A DNA stretch of 50,000 bases from the NCBI GenBank assembly GCA_031363055.1, contig JANLTP010000027.1:1-50000 (forward strand), in the 5' to 3' direction. Made by a program: the position numbers and the translations under genes. The notes below the pieces were generated by a model. That model was not told the DNA's origin. It saw nothing but the letters and a program-made list of their open reading frames with translations, and ran no database searches. This document shows positions 40,455 to 49,273 of the stretch, piece by piece (the stretch's first letter is position 1; each line of letters opens with the position of its first letter). Source of the DNA: JANLTP01 sp031363055. Its GTDB lineage: Bacteria; Pseudomonadota; Gammaproteobacteria; Burkholderiales; Burkholderiaceae_E.

Positions 40455-41819
40455 ATGACAACCGATTCGCGCGTCCTGAGCCCAGATCAAATTGCTGCCT
40501 GGCAACCGTATCTGAAGCCCACCGACTGGATGTCGCCAATGCAGCGTACGCGCGAGCGTCTTCAAAAAGCAGGGCAGTGGGCGCCCTGGCAAATGGTCGG
40601 TCGGCGAATGGCCATCGGCTGTGTGGCGCTGGAAATTACCCAGCGTTGCAATCTGGACTGTTCGTACTGCTATTTGTCAGAATCTTCAGAGGCACTGAAG
40701 GACATTCCGATCGAGGAGGTCTACCGTCGAATTGATTTGATCCATGAGCATTACGGCGCGAATACCGATGTTCAGGTGACCGGCGGCGACCCAACACTGC
40801 GTCGCCGGGAAGAACTGGTCGCTATCGTTCGCTACATTCGCGATAAGGGTATGCGCTCGTCATTGTTTACTAACGGTATCAAGGCTAGCCGTGAGTTGCT
40901 GACAGAACTTTCCGAGGCCGGTTTGGAGGACGTCGCTTTTCATGTCGATATGACCCAGCAGCGCAAGGGCTATGCGAGCGAGTCGCAATTGAACTCGGTG
41001 CGTGCGGAGTACATCGAGCGTGCACGTGGATTGCCGTTGGCCATTATCTTTAATACCACCGCGTTTCCGGGAAATTTTCATGAGATTCCCGAGCTGGTTC
41101 AGTTTTTCGTCCGTCATTCAGATTCGATCAGATTGGTATCGTTTCAGGTCGGTGCCGACATGGGGCGTGGGGTCGAACGTGAACGCGTCGCTGTGAACCC
41201 TGAAACAGTCATGGTTGCCATTCGGCAAGGTACGGGTGCCAATCTGAATTTTGATGCGGCCAGCGCGGGCCACGCGCAATGCAATGGCTACGCTTATGGA
41301 CTCACCATCAACGGCAAGGTCCATGATTTTTTCAATGACCCGGCATTCGTTCGTGAGATGCTGGCCAGCAGTGCCGATGTCACTGTGGACCGAGCCAACA
41401 AGGCGCGACTGCGTTTGACCGTCGCCGGATTTTTCGCACGCAACCCGGCGCTGCTGTGGGGTGTGGTTGGGCGAATGGCCAAGCTCGCGTGGCAGCAACG
41501 ACGTGATCTCATTGCTGCACGCGGCAAGGTCGGCAAGATCTCATTTTTCGTTCATAATTTTATGGACTCGTCGCAACTCGATGCAGCACGGTGCGAATCC
41601 TGCTCGTTCATGGTCATGACGCCGGAAGGACCGCTGTCGATGTGTGTTCACAATGCCAAGCGCGATCAGTATCTGCTGGTGCCGGCCAAAGTCCAACGCA
41701 ACCAACAGATAAAATTTTTTAACCCGGCGACCGGAGAACTGGCTGATCATTTACCCAAGCGCATTGAGGTCAGCTTGAGCCGAAAAAATGCGCGCGGGCG
41801 CGCTCGCAGCGAGGTGTGA
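40455..41819 (+). CDS. Radical SAM protein with C-terminal cysteine motif
   Basis: This protein of about 454 residues has the radical SAM cluster motif Cys65-x3-Cys69-x2-Cys72 (CNLDCSYC) in a barrel starting at VALEITQRCN, and the GGDP motif (VTGGDPTLRR) for SAM. A second Cys group, Cys380-x2-Cys383-x13-Cys397 (RCESCSFM, SMCVH), suggests an auxiliary cluster, though fewer Cys are present than in full SPASM domains. The substrate is unknown. ATG 40455 is preferred over TTG 40446. Its stop overlaps the DUF547 start (TGATG), so the three genes 40455-43049 form an operon. Confidence 0.9.
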   Translation: MTTDSRVLSPDQIAAWQPYLKPTDWMSPMQRTRERLQKAGQWAPWQMVGRRMAIGCVALEITQRCNLDCSYCYLSESSEALKDIPIEEVYRRIDLIHEHYGANTDVQVTGGDPTLRRREELVAIVRYIRDKGMRSSLFTNGIKASRELLTELSEAGLEDVAFHVDMTQQRKGYASESQLNSVRAEYIERARGLPLAIIFNTTAFPGNFHEIPELVQFFVRHSDSIRLVSFQVGADMGRGVERERVAVNPETVMVAIRQGTGANLNFDAASAGHAQCNGYAYGLTINGKVHDFFNDPAFVREMLASSADVTVDRANKARLRLTVAGFFARNPALLWGVVGRMAKLAWQQRRDLIAARGKVGKISFFVHNFMDSSQLDAARCESCSFMVMTPEGPLSMCVHNAKRDQYLLVPAKVQRNQQIKFFNPATGELADHLPKRIEVSLSRKNARGRARSEV

Positions 41820-42592
41820 TGATGCGGCGCGCGCTGTTATTCCTGATCAGCATGGCATTGTTTGCCTGCGCTGCGGTGCCGCGTCCTTCGGTCAGCGTCA
41901 ATGGCGCTGGCCCACCGCCTTATGACGCCTGGTCGCGGGTCTTGAGTCAGCATGTCGACAGTCTCGGACGAGTCAACTTTGCGGCGCTCGCCCGCGATCG
42001 TGCCGACCTGGATCGGTTTGTCGCCTACGTCTACGAGACGGGGCCCAATAATCGCCCGAACCAGTTTGCAACGCCGGCTCATGTGCTCGCCTTTCATATC
42101 AATGCCTATAACGCCCTGGCGATGCATAAAGTGCTCGAAACCGGTATTCCGGACACCTTGGCGGGCTTGCGAAAAGTGGGCTTCTTCTACTTCGGCAAGG
42201 TACAGCTAGGCGGCGAGGCGATCTCGCTCTATGACTACGAAAACGTCGTGATACGTGCGCTGGGTGAGCCGCGTATTCATGTAGCCTTGAACTGCATGTC
42301 GATCGGCTGTCCGCGATTGCCGCGCGAGGTGTTTGTCGCCGAGAAGCTTGAAGCGCAATTACAGCGTGAGGCTAAAATCTTCTTCAACGAAGCGCGTAAT
42401 GTCGAAGTCGACGCCGGACGGCGGGTGCTCCGGCTCTCTGAAATATTGAAGTTTTATACCGGCGATTTTCTGGCTGCCTCGCCGTCGTTGGCGAGTTACG
42501 TGAACCGCTATCGCGTCACGCCCGTGCCTGAGGATTTTAGGGTTGACTTTATCCCTTATGACTGGACCATCAATCGACAACCGGGTACCTGA
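41819..42592 (+). CDS. DUF547 lipoprotein
   Basis: This 257-residue protein starts at ATG 41819 with a lipoprotein signal whose lipobox is LFAC (Cys17). The DUF547 domain shows HVLAFHINAYNALAMHKVLE, IHVALNCMSIGCPRLPRE and a C-terminal FIPYDWTIN. The NCxSxGCP motif and the earlier Asn/Tyr pair are family hallmarks; the fold is thought to be transglutaminase or papain-like, but no reaction is known. It is exported and anchored, unlike the cytoplasmic radical SAM partner. Confidence 0.88.
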   Translation: MMRRALLFLISMALFACAAVPRPSVSVNGAGPPPYDAWSRVLSQHVDSLGRVNFAALARDRADLDRFVAYVYETGPNNRPNQFATPAHVLAFHINAYNALAMHKVLETGIPDTLAGLRKVGFFYFGKVQLGGEAISLYDYENVVIRALGEPRIHVALNCMSIGCPRLPREVFVAEKLEAQLQREAKIFFNEARNVEVDAGRRVLRLSEILKFYTGDFLAASPSLASYVNRYRVTPVPEDFRVDFIPYDWTINRQPGT

Positions 42593-43049
42593 ATTGACGC
42601 GCTGGCCGAGCGCGGTGCTGCGATGGCTTTTTGTATTGCTGCTGGCGGCGTCTGCGACCGGCAAGTTGGCCGATATGAACGGCTTCCATGAAATCGTCAG
42701 AACCTACAGGACACTGCCCTCGACTTGGGTGCCAATGGCCTCCTGGCTGTTGGTCTTTACCGAGGTGCTCTTGTCATTTGCTCTTGCTTTTGCTCCGACG
42801 ATTCTTTCCAGGTTCGGCCGTGCAGCCGGGCTGACAGCGTTACTGCAAGGCCGATTTGCCGCTGTGTTCGGTTTGCATCTGCTCTATCTGGCTTGGCTAA
42901 CACGTGCATTGATATCGGGTTATTCGATTCCGAACTGCGGTTGTTTCGGCGTTTATTGGGCCAGGCCGTTATCGATCTATACCTTAGTGGAGGACCTTGT
43001 GCTGCTGATCATGGCCGGCTGGCTTTGGTGGGCGAGGGCGAGGACTTAG
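42558..43049 (+). CDS. MauE/DoxX-family membrane protein
   Basis: This protein of about 163 residues from ATG 42558 has four membrane segments and the MauE-type motif IPNCGCFG between segments 3 and 4; the Lys-Leu of the first segment (ATGKLADMNGF) is also typical. MauE is needed for disulfide formation in methylamine dehydrogenase maturation, and relatives act in quinone or thiol redox. The gene overlaps DUF547 by 35 bases, a strong sign of co-translation. Confidence 0.82.
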   Translation: MTGPSIDNRVPELTRWPSAVLRWLFVLLLAASATGKLADMNGFHEIVRTYRTLPSTWVPMASWLLVFTEVLLSFALAFAPTILSRFGRAAGLTALLQGRFAAVFGLHLLYLAWLTRALISGYSIPNCGCFGVYWARPLSIYTLVEDLVLLIMAGWLWWARART

Positions 43050-43075
43050 GCATATTCGGAATCAGCGTGCCGTTG

Positions 43076-44056
43076 TTACCCTGCCCGCTGCGCCATGCCC
43101 GCCATGCCCGCCAGGCGTGCCACGGCAGTTCGATAGTCGCGCTCCAGTTCGTCAACGACTTCGCCTACCGGCTGCACCGCGCGAATGTGACCGACGCCTT
43201 GGCCGGCCGCCCATACATCCATCCAGCGCTTGGTGGTGATCGACTGGTTGCTGTTGTATGAACGGGTCGGTGGTGGCGGCAAATTATCAGGGTCCAGGCC
43301 GTTGGCGCGCAGCGACGGCTTGAGCCAGATGGCCGGTGTGCCCGTGAGGCCGGCGCTGATCAGTAGGTCATCGACGTTGCTGTCGATCAACATCTGTTTG
43401 TACTCGGCGCGTGCCAGGCTTTCGGTGGTGGCGATAAAGCGCGTGCCCATGTAGACGAAGTCGGCGCCGACCGCGATCGCACCGGCCACGCCCCAACCGT
43501 CTGAAATTCCGCCGCCGACAATGACATAACCATCGAAGAATTCGCGCACGGCCGAAACAAACGCAAACGGCGTGATGTAGCCTGTGTGTCCGCCAGCACC
43601 GGCCGAGACGCAGGCCAGTCCATCGACGCCGGCGGCAACGGCCTTGCGAGCCAAGGTCAGATTGACGACATCGGCAAATACCAGACCGCCATACGACTTG
43701 ACCGCCTCGATGGCCGGTTTCGGGCTGCCCAGTGCGGTGATGACGATCGGTGGCTGGTAGCGTGCGATGAGTTTCAAGTCCTCGGGCAAGCGCTCGTTCG
43801 ACGAATGGGTCACCAGGTTGGCTGCCCAGGGCCCGATCACGGCGTCGGGCCGTTCGGCGCGCAGCTTGGCGAGCCTTGTGGTGATGTCGGCCATCCACTG
43901 ATCGAGTACTTCGATGGGCCGTGCGTTCGGTGTTGGAAAGGACCCGATGATGCCGGCCTCACAGGCAGCGACCACCAGATCGGGACCCGAGATCAAAAAC
44001 ATCGGTGCTGCAAAGACCGGCAAGCGAGTTTGAAAAGGTAGCGTTGTGCGACTCAT
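43076..44056 (-). CDS. Nitronate monooxygenase-like FMN enzyme
   Basis: This 326-residue TIM-barrel flavoprotein of the NMO/2-nitropropane dioxygenase family starts at ATG 44056. Family signs are PVFAAPMFLISGPDLV, SAGAGGHTGY (FMN and catalytic His region) and VIVGGGISDGWGVAGAIAVGADFVYMGTRF. (The core GGGI and GADFVYMGTRF are the diagnostic parts.) It oxidises nitronates or acts on related substrates. A 9-bp tandem repeat encodes AGMAGMAQ at its C-terminus. It is last of three co-directional genes. Confidence 0.88.
   Translation of the reverse strand: MSRTTLPFQTRLPVFAAPMFLISGPDLVVAACEAGIIGSFPTPNARPIEVLDQWMADITTRLAKLRAERPDAVIGPWAANLVTHSSNERLPEDLKLIARYQPPIVITALGSPKPAIEAVKSYGGLVFADVVNLTLARKAVAAGVDGLACVSAGAGGHTGYITPFAFVSAVREFFDGYVIVGGGISDGWGVAGAIAVGADFVYMGTRFIATTESLARAEYKQMLIDSNVDDLLISAGLTGTPAIWLKPSLRANGLDPDNLPPPPTRSYNSNQSITTKRWMDVWAAGQGVGHIRAVQPVGEVVDELERDYRTAVARLAGMAGMAQRAG
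43091..43117. repeat. 9-bp tandem repeat at the 3' end of the NMO-like gene
   Basis: CGCCATGCC occurs twice perfectly (43091-43099, 43100-43108) and once degenerate (43109-43117), encoding G-M-A repeats close to the stop codon. Confidence 0.75.
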
Positions 44057-44057
44057 C

Positions 44058-44093
44058 AAGTTTGATTCAATCAGCGAGTTCGATTCAATCGGC
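44058..44093. repeat. 18-bp tandem duplication covering the tctC-like stop
   Basis: Units 44058-44075 and 44076-44093 differ at three positions. The right-hand unit contains the stop of the solute-binding protein gene (44085-44087), and the left-hand unit fills the spacer and runs up to the NMO-like start. Confidence 0.82.
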
Positions 44094-45128
44094 GGCCTTG
44101 AAGCCTGAAATTTTGACTGCCTCGGCCCAGCGTCTTGAATCGGTTTGCATGAATTGGCTCGCCTCCTCAGGTGTGGTGGGCAGTGGCTCGAAGTCTACTG
44201 CACGCCACTTATCGGCAATGTCGCTCGATCGCAGTGCGCGCGTCAGCTCGGTGTTGAGTTTTGAGATCACGGGATCGGCGGTTGCAGCCGGCGCCACGAT
44301 CATTGACCAGATATAGATATCCAGATCCGGAAAGCCTTCCTCGATGAAGGTCGGCACATTGGGCAACAGCGGCGAGCGCTTGCTGCTGGTCACCGCCAGC
44401 ACCTTGATCTTGCCGGACTCGACATGTGGCTTGACGGCCATCAGAGGCAGGAAGGCAGTCTGCACCTGCAAGCCGATCAGATTCTGAACCGCCGGTGGCG
44501 AACCGTTATGCGGCACGTGGACCATGTCGATGCCGGCGTGCTTGTTCAACAGCACCCCCGCAAAATGCGATGAATTACCGGCCGTGAAGGACGCAAAATT
44601 AGTTTTCGCAGGATTGGCCTTGGCGTAGGCGATCCATTCTTTCAAATTATTGGCTGGCACCGAGGCGTTGGCCGCGAACACCATGGTCGCGCCCAGAAAA
44701 TTGGTGACCGGACGAAACGACTTGAACGGGTCGTAGGGCAGCTTGCTGAAGGTGTGTGGATTGATGGTCAGCATGCTGGTATTCCCGAGCATCAAGGTGT
44801 AGCCGTCGGGCGCTGCCTGTGCACAGGCCTGCGCTGCAATCAGACCGGAGCCGCCGGGCTTGTTCTCGATGATGATCGGTTGGCCGGTGTTCTTCAGGAA
44901 TATCTCGCCGACCTGGCGCAACGACACATCGAGCGTATTGCCAGCGGCGAATGGCATGATGACCTTGACCGGCCGATCCGGGAAACTCTGTGCCCGCGCC
45001 GAGCGGGTAGTGACGCCGGCAGCCAGCAGGCTCGTCACGGCCGCAGCAAGACCGGTCGTCAAGCTACGGGTCGAGCCGGTAGCCAGCGCAGTGCTCGTCC
45101 TCAAAAGTTGTCTTCTGGATAAAGCCAT
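44085..45128 (-). CDS. Tripartite tricarboxylate transporter (Bug/TctC) solute-binding protein
   Basis: This 347-residue protein has an N-terminal export signal with a twin-arginine-like SRRQLLRT and a cut near RSARAQS. The Bug-family domain follows (PVKVIMPFAAGNTLDVSLRQ, then QPIIIENKPGGSGLIAAQAC and PHTFSKLPYDPFKSFRPVT). These periplasmic proteins bind carboxylates and are greatly expanded in Burkholderiales. No membrane components are adjacent, which is usual for orphan Bug genes. It lies between a carotenoid oxygenase and an NMO-like gene and may bind a product of that pathway. Confidence 0.92.
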   Translation of the reverse strand: MALSRRQLLRTSTALATGSTRSLTTGLAAAVTSLLAAGVTTRSARAQSFPDRPVKVIMPFAAGNTLDVSLRQVGEIFLKNTGQPIIIENKPGGSGLIAAQACAQAAPDGYTLMLGNTSMLTINPHTFSKLPYDPFKSFRPVTNFLGATMVFAANASVPANNLKEWIAYAKANPAKTNFASFTAGNSSHFAGVLLNKHAGIDMVHVPHNGSPPAVQNLIGLQVQTAFLPLMAVKPHVESGKIKVLAVTSSKRSPLLPNVPTFIEEGFPDLDIYIWSMIVAPAATADPVISKLNTELTRALRSSDIADKWRAVDFEPLPTTPEEASQFMQTDSRRWAEAVKISGFKAAD

Positions 45129-45140
45129 CGAGGTTTCTCC

Positions 45141-46583
45141 TTACTGCCAGCGCGCCAGCACGGCAGCGCTGACAAAGGTCGCGTGAAAGCCGTGCGGCAC
45201 GCGCCGAGGCAAGGGCACACGGGCGATCGGGCCGCGCCCGAATTCGCGTCCGCTGGCATCAAACACTTGCACTTCCGAGCGCTGCGCCGGCTCATCCCAG
45301 GCGACGGTGACCAGGTAGCCGTCGTCTTCGGCGCTCGAGCGATCGCGGGGCGCGAAGCCGGGCTCGTTGTAGAACGACTGCGGCCCTTCGCTGTAGGCGA
45401 CATAGCCACCGGTACGCAAGTTGTACTTCACCAGTCCCGGAAAGCGCGGCTCTTCCTTGCCACCGTAGGGGAACACGATGTTGTAGCTGTATTCATTCTT
45501 GCGCCCCTGATAGGCACTGTTGATGACCGGAAATTCCGAGTTCAAAACATCGTCAATCGCTCGCTCGCGGGTGGCGCCGGTGCGCAGATTGAATCGCCAC
45601 TCATAGAGCATAAAGTCGCGTTGCCGCTGATTTATGGTTCGCTCGAGCCGACGAGAATCAATCTTGCCGTGCTCATTTTCATGCATGCGGTAAGGTGTTC
45701 CGACCATCACGATTTCATCGGCTTCCTCCCAAGCATTGACGACATGCAGCAGATAGGTTGGACGAGCCTCAAACCAGCGTATCTGCGAAGCATCGCCATA
45801 ACGCGGTACGACCGCAAAACGCGCCGGCAGGTCAGCATGAAAATTCAGTTTGTAGCGACCGGCTTTCAACGCCTCCTCATCGAGCCGCATCGGAAAGTCA
45901 TGAAGAATCGAATAGTGTTCGGTGACGGCCATGTCATGCGGCAAGCGCGGACCGGGCAACGGAATATCGATCTTGTGTTTGAGCTTGCGATCAGCGCCGA
46001 TCACTCCGTACTGCATGTACGGTGGCTTGACGTCATAGTCGAAGAACAACAACTCACCGGTGTGCTCATCCGGGCGCGAATGCGCTGAAATGCGCTCGAG
46101 TGCGCCATCGTAGTCGGCCGTGCCCAAGGTTTCGAGCGTGAACGGATCCACCGCATACGGCATGCCACTGCGATACCACATGGTAATGAGCTGGCCGGCA
46201 TGATATTTGACGTCGGTGTTACTGGTGTTTTTCAGCGGCTCACTCGGCCTGTCGGCGCGTGGCGATTCCTTGATGCCGCGCCAAAGGGTGCGACCGGCAG
46301 CCTGCTCCTCATGCAGTCCAGCGGTTCGAATCCAGCGGTTGCGATAACTAACCTTGCCCCGATCAAAATAAAGCGCATGCAACATGCCGTCGCCATCGTA
46401 GGCGTGGTAGCGCCAGTCGGGTGGAAAGTAGGCGTTCGGACCGTTGCGAACATAGATGCCATTCAGATCGGCGGGAAGCTCACCGATGACGGCCAGGTCG
46501 CCAGCCTGAATCTCATCGGCCACCGGCGCGTTGTTACCACTGAGTGCCGGAATATCATGTAAGGGCAGGGGATCTCGGTACAT
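45141..46583 (-). CDS. Carotenoid oxygenase (RPE65/CCD family)
   Basis: This 480-residue non-heme Fe(II) dioxygenase has a seven-bladed propeller. The four iron-binding His are likely those in ISAHSRPD, HYSILHDFP, TYLLHVVNAWEE and the C-terminal VPHGFHATFV. N-terminal GIYVRNGPNAYFPP and YHAYDGDGMLHALYF are family hallmarks. Bacterial members cleave carotenoids, apocarotenoids or stilbenes such as those from lignin; the substrate is not evident. It leads a group with a Bug-type binding protein and an NMO-like enzyme. Confidence 0.93.
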   Translation of the reverse strand: MYRDPLPLHDIPALSGNNAPVADEIQAGDLAVIGELPADLNGIYVRNGPNAYFPPDWRYHAYDGDGMLHALYFDRGKVSYRNRWIRTAGLHEEQAAGRTLWRGIKESPRADRPSEPLKNTSNTDVKYHAGQLITMWYRSGMPYAVDPFTLETLGTADYDGALERISAHSRPDEHTGELLFFDYDVKPPYMQYGVIGADRKLKHKIDIPLPGPRLPHDMAVTEHYSILHDFPMRLDEEALKAGRYKLNFHADLPARFAVVPRYGDASQIRWFEARPTYLLHVVNAWEEADEIVMVGTPYRMHENEHGKIDSRRLERTINQRQRDFMLYEWRFNLRTGATRERAIDDVLNSEFPVINSAYQGRKNEYSYNIVFPYGGKEEPRFPGLVKYNLRTGGYVAYSEGPQSFYNEPGFAPRDRSSAEDDGYLVTVAWDEPAQRSEVQVFDASGREFGRGPIARVPLPRRVPHGFHATFVSAAVLARWQ

Positions 46584-46645
46584 GGCTTAAGCTCCTGAAA
46601 TTCACTGGTGACTGCCGCGTAATGATAAGCGATGTTTTGCAATGC

Positions 46646-46961
46646 CTAGTCGAACCAATCTTGCAAGCTCAACTCTGGAACGCTTAAAAATTCAACAGCC
46701 AAAGTAACTTGCAGAGTCTGAACCTGGCGGGTCTCGGCATCGATTTGCACCGTGTTGCTTTCGATACGGATATTGATGTCCTCCTTCTTGATCCCCCGGA
46801 ATATCGGCGCGCACGACATACGACTTGTCGTTCTCTTCGACGTCAATTCGGATTTGTGGCGCCTCGGCGCCGTTGCCGGCGGTCATCGGCGCGAAGACGC
46901 CTCGAAAAAGCGGCTCAAAGGTGTCCGCATACATCGGATCAAACACACGCAAATTAGCCAT
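46646..46961 (-). pseudogene. Broken small heat-shock protein gene (Hsp20)
   Basis: From ATG 46961 the frame gives a normal Hsp20 N-terminus (MANLRVFDPMYADTFEPLF, then IDVEENDKSYVVRADIPG). It then leaves the family because of one extra G in a run of five (46793-46797). In the next frame the alpha-crystallin domain continues as GIKKEDINIRIESNTVQIDA. After this the sequence diverges and the C-terminal strands are absent. The homopolymer could be a sequencing slip, but the lost C-terminus is not. Confidence 0.85.
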
Positions 46962-47088
46962 CGCAATTCTCCCAATCGGTAAGTTGAATAAATACACGTC
47001 CATCAGCACGTCAAGCGAGTTAAGGGGCGCTTGCCGCAAACTGCACCAACAGCCTATGGTTCGCCACGCGGGCCGGTATTGACTCAGA

Positions 47089-47723
47089 TCAAGTCCGACC
47101 ACCGGTCACCATACTGAGGAGCGAGGCAACCCGTTGCTGATCGCGATCGAGTTCAGCCAAGGTGGTGGCCATGAATCGCGGATTTCGATTCAAGTAGCGC
47201 TTGGTCATTACGGTGGTCGCCCCCAAGGTCTCGATCGCCGAGGCGTGGCGAGTCAGCACGCGAACTTGCGATATCCGCCAAGCCCCCATGGCCATGAACA
47301 CCGCCAGCAACAGTGGGAACTCCTCGCGCAGCAAGGACATGCCCACCGCGATGCCGCCGAGCAGGGCTTCAAGTCAAGAACCTCGCAGCAGACCGTAAAG
47401 CAGCACGGTGGTGGCACCGGCGAGCGCGCCGATCAATGCGAATTGCGCACGAACGGCCAGAGCTGGCGCTGCAGGCGCGGTTGTTCGGTTTCGATGCTTC
47501 GCAGCGCGCGGCCGGTCGGCTGCTGGTCGGATGATGCGCGCTTGTGAACCGGCATCGACTCACCGGCGACCAGCAGCGCAAACATCGGCTCTCGATTGAC
47601 TTCGCCGACGATCCGAAGAAAGCCGCGCCGATCAGGCGCTGGCAATTCGTTAAAGCCCGCCTGCCGTTGTCGCAGAGCGGCATCTTCGCTGGTCAGGCCC
47701 GAGATCGCCCCTAAGGCCTGCAT
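47089..47723 (-). pseudogene. Remains of a cation-transporting P-type ATPase gene
   Basis: The N-terminal domain (GLTSEDAALRQRQAGFNELP) jumps directly to the actuator motif GESMPVHKR. After another jump come ALRSIETEQPRLQRQ, a frameshift near 47435, an in-frame TGA where Trp is expected (LLRGS-stop-LEALLGG), and the PEEFP-type segment as SLLREEFPLLLAVFMAMGAW. The frame ends before the DKTGT phosphorylation motif. Several deletions, a frameshift and a stop show long decay. The intact form was a Ca/Mg-type pump, distinct from the metal ATPase at 28-30 kb. Confidence 0.85.
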
Positions 47724-47902
47724 TCGTTCGCGATCAGTCGAGCGTTAGCCAGTCGACGAGTACATGCTGAGCGAGCAACAGGACGGCGACGCTGGTTAGC
47801 AGCAGCAAGCAGTGACCAGCGACGCCGGTATCGGGTGAAAGCGCGGAAACGACAGGTGATGCATTGGGTGCCTCATAGGGTCTCGCAGTGCCTTATGATG
47901 TC
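47724..47902. other. Gap between the ATPase relic and the BON gene
   Basis: No gene is recognised here. A short hydrophobic stretch on the minus strand (LLLAQHVLVDWLTLD) may be another relic; I cannot assign it. Confidence 0.35.
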
Positions 47903-48556
47903 TCAAGGACCGACATGCACGTCATTGATGACGGTGCGCACCCCGGGCGCGGACCATACCGCTCCCTGAATCGCATCACGCTCCTGCCAGGAGTGGACAT
48001 TACCGCGCAGCTTGACGGTTGAACCTTCGACCGAAACTTGGACGCGTTTGGCCTCGCGTAGCGCCTGGCGATTGAGCGCGGCCTCGATGCGATCGCCGAG
48101 ATCTGAAGGCACGGGCTTGGCCTTCAAGGTAATTTCATTGCTGATGCCGACAACACCGGCCAAGGGGCGGATCGCCTGCTCGGCCGCGCTGCGCTGGAAT
48201 TGCCATTCGACTTCACCGGTCAGACGTACCCGTCCATGTTCAACCTGGACCCGAACTTTGTCGACCAAACCAGTGGTTTGCCATTTCAGCGCGAGCTCGG
48301 CCGCCGCCGCAATCTCGGTGTCACTGCGCTTGTGATCGGGCGACAGCTTGACGTCCAACTCGATCGCGACCGCTTGCACGCCATCGACTCGCTGCAAAGC
48401 GCGCTCGATCGCGAATTTTTCAGCGAAAGTGTCGAGGTGGCCAGTGACGGTGACGACACCGCCTTTGACCGCAATACCTACCGCGTTGGCTTTGATAGCC
48501 GGATCCCAGTCCAGTTCGTCTATTACATCTTTTTTCAGTTCGGTATCGGTTTTCAT
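47903..48556 (-). CDS. Three-BON-domain protein
   Basis: From ATG 48556, which has GGAG six bases upstream, the product has 217 residues and three BON domains (about residues 5-70, 75-143 and 148-215). Each has the pattern of a hydrophobic strand, a central Gly and a V-x-G/V-x-N/D turn, e.g. VVTVTGHLDTF, RVRLTGEVEW and TVKLRGNVHSW. There is no signal peptide, so it is probably cytoplasmic, unlike OsmY. Such proteins belong to stress-response clusters with Hsp20 and universal stress proteins. Confidence 0.9.
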   Translation of the reverse strand: MKTDTELKKDVIDELDWDPAIKANAVGIAVKGGVVTVTGHLDTFAEKFAIERALQRVDGVQAVAIELDVKLSPDHKRSDTEIAAAAELALKWQTTGLVDKVRVQVEHGRVRLTGEVEWQFQRSAAEQAIRPLAGVVGISNEITLKAKPVPSDLGDRIEAALNRQALREAKRVQVSVEGSTVKLRGNVHSWQERDAIQGAVWSAPGVRTVINDVHVGP

Positions 48557-48786
48557 GATTGCTCCAAGAAAGAGGGTGGCGATGCCAAAACAGTTTGGCG
48601 CTTGCTGCTTGGGCGAACATTGCGCAGAATCAATGAAACACGGTTTGCGAATCGGATTCGAGCGACCCGCGTAAACGCACATCGAACAGCAGGGCTCGCT
48701 TGCGTCTTCTCAACTCCCGTGCGACTGGACCGGCTTATTGTGATTGGATGCGGGCCTGTCATTGGCCGCAACTACAAAGGATCATC

Positions 48787-49191
48787 ATGAGTTATTCGCA
48801 CGCGGTTGTTTGGATCGATCACCAGGAGGCTTGCCTGATTCACTTTGACGCCGACGATCACGCCACCGCGCGGATTCGAGCGACCGAAGGAAAGGAGCAT
48901 CTGCATCATCATGAGGGTTCGCTGGGCGATGGCCGCGCCAAAACGCATCCGCATTACTTCAAGAGCGTCGCGGCCGCATTGGAAAGCGCCAAGGAAGTCT
49001 TGGTGGTCGGACCCGGCACCGCTAAAAATGAATTCATTCACTACCTCGATGCGTTGGCGCCAGCCTTGCGCGCCAAGGTGCGGGGCGTTGAGAGTTCCGA
49101 TCGAATCAGCGACGGTGAACTGCTGGCGATGGCAAAGGTCTGGTTCGTACCTACCGATCGGATGCATGGCACCACGCTACGCGGGAGCTAA
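48787..49191 (+). CDS. 'Translational machinery' stress protein (eRF1-domain-3-like)
   Basis: This 134-residue protein starts SYSHAVVWIDHQEACLIHFD, has a His-rich loop (HLHHHEGSLGDGRAKTHPHYF), and continues with KEVLVVGPGTAKNEFIHYLD. This order is that of a small bacterial family related to the third domain of eRF1, often annotated as a translational machinery protein. The function is not proven. It lies divergent from the BON gene, with the shared upstream region at 48557-48786, and is intact although its neighbours are broken. Confidence 0.8.
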   Translation: MSYSHAVVWIDHQEACLIHFDADDHATARIRATEGKEHLHHHEGSLGDGRAKTHPHYFKSVAAALESAKEVLVVGPGTAKNEFIHYLDALAPALRAKVRGVESSDRISDGELLAMAKVWFVPTDRMHGTTLRGS

Positions 49192-49273
49192 ACGAGCTGC
49201 TACAAGACCAAGCTGCGACCAGACTGCGCTACGCCAGGACAATTGTGCCTGTCGCAGGCGCTCAGCTCTAGAC

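Noticed and set aside
46315..46340. A GGTTCGAATCC-like sequence resembling a tRNA T-arm
   Set aside because: It lies inside the carotenoid oxygenase coding sequence and no acceptor, D-arm or anticodon arm can be built around it.
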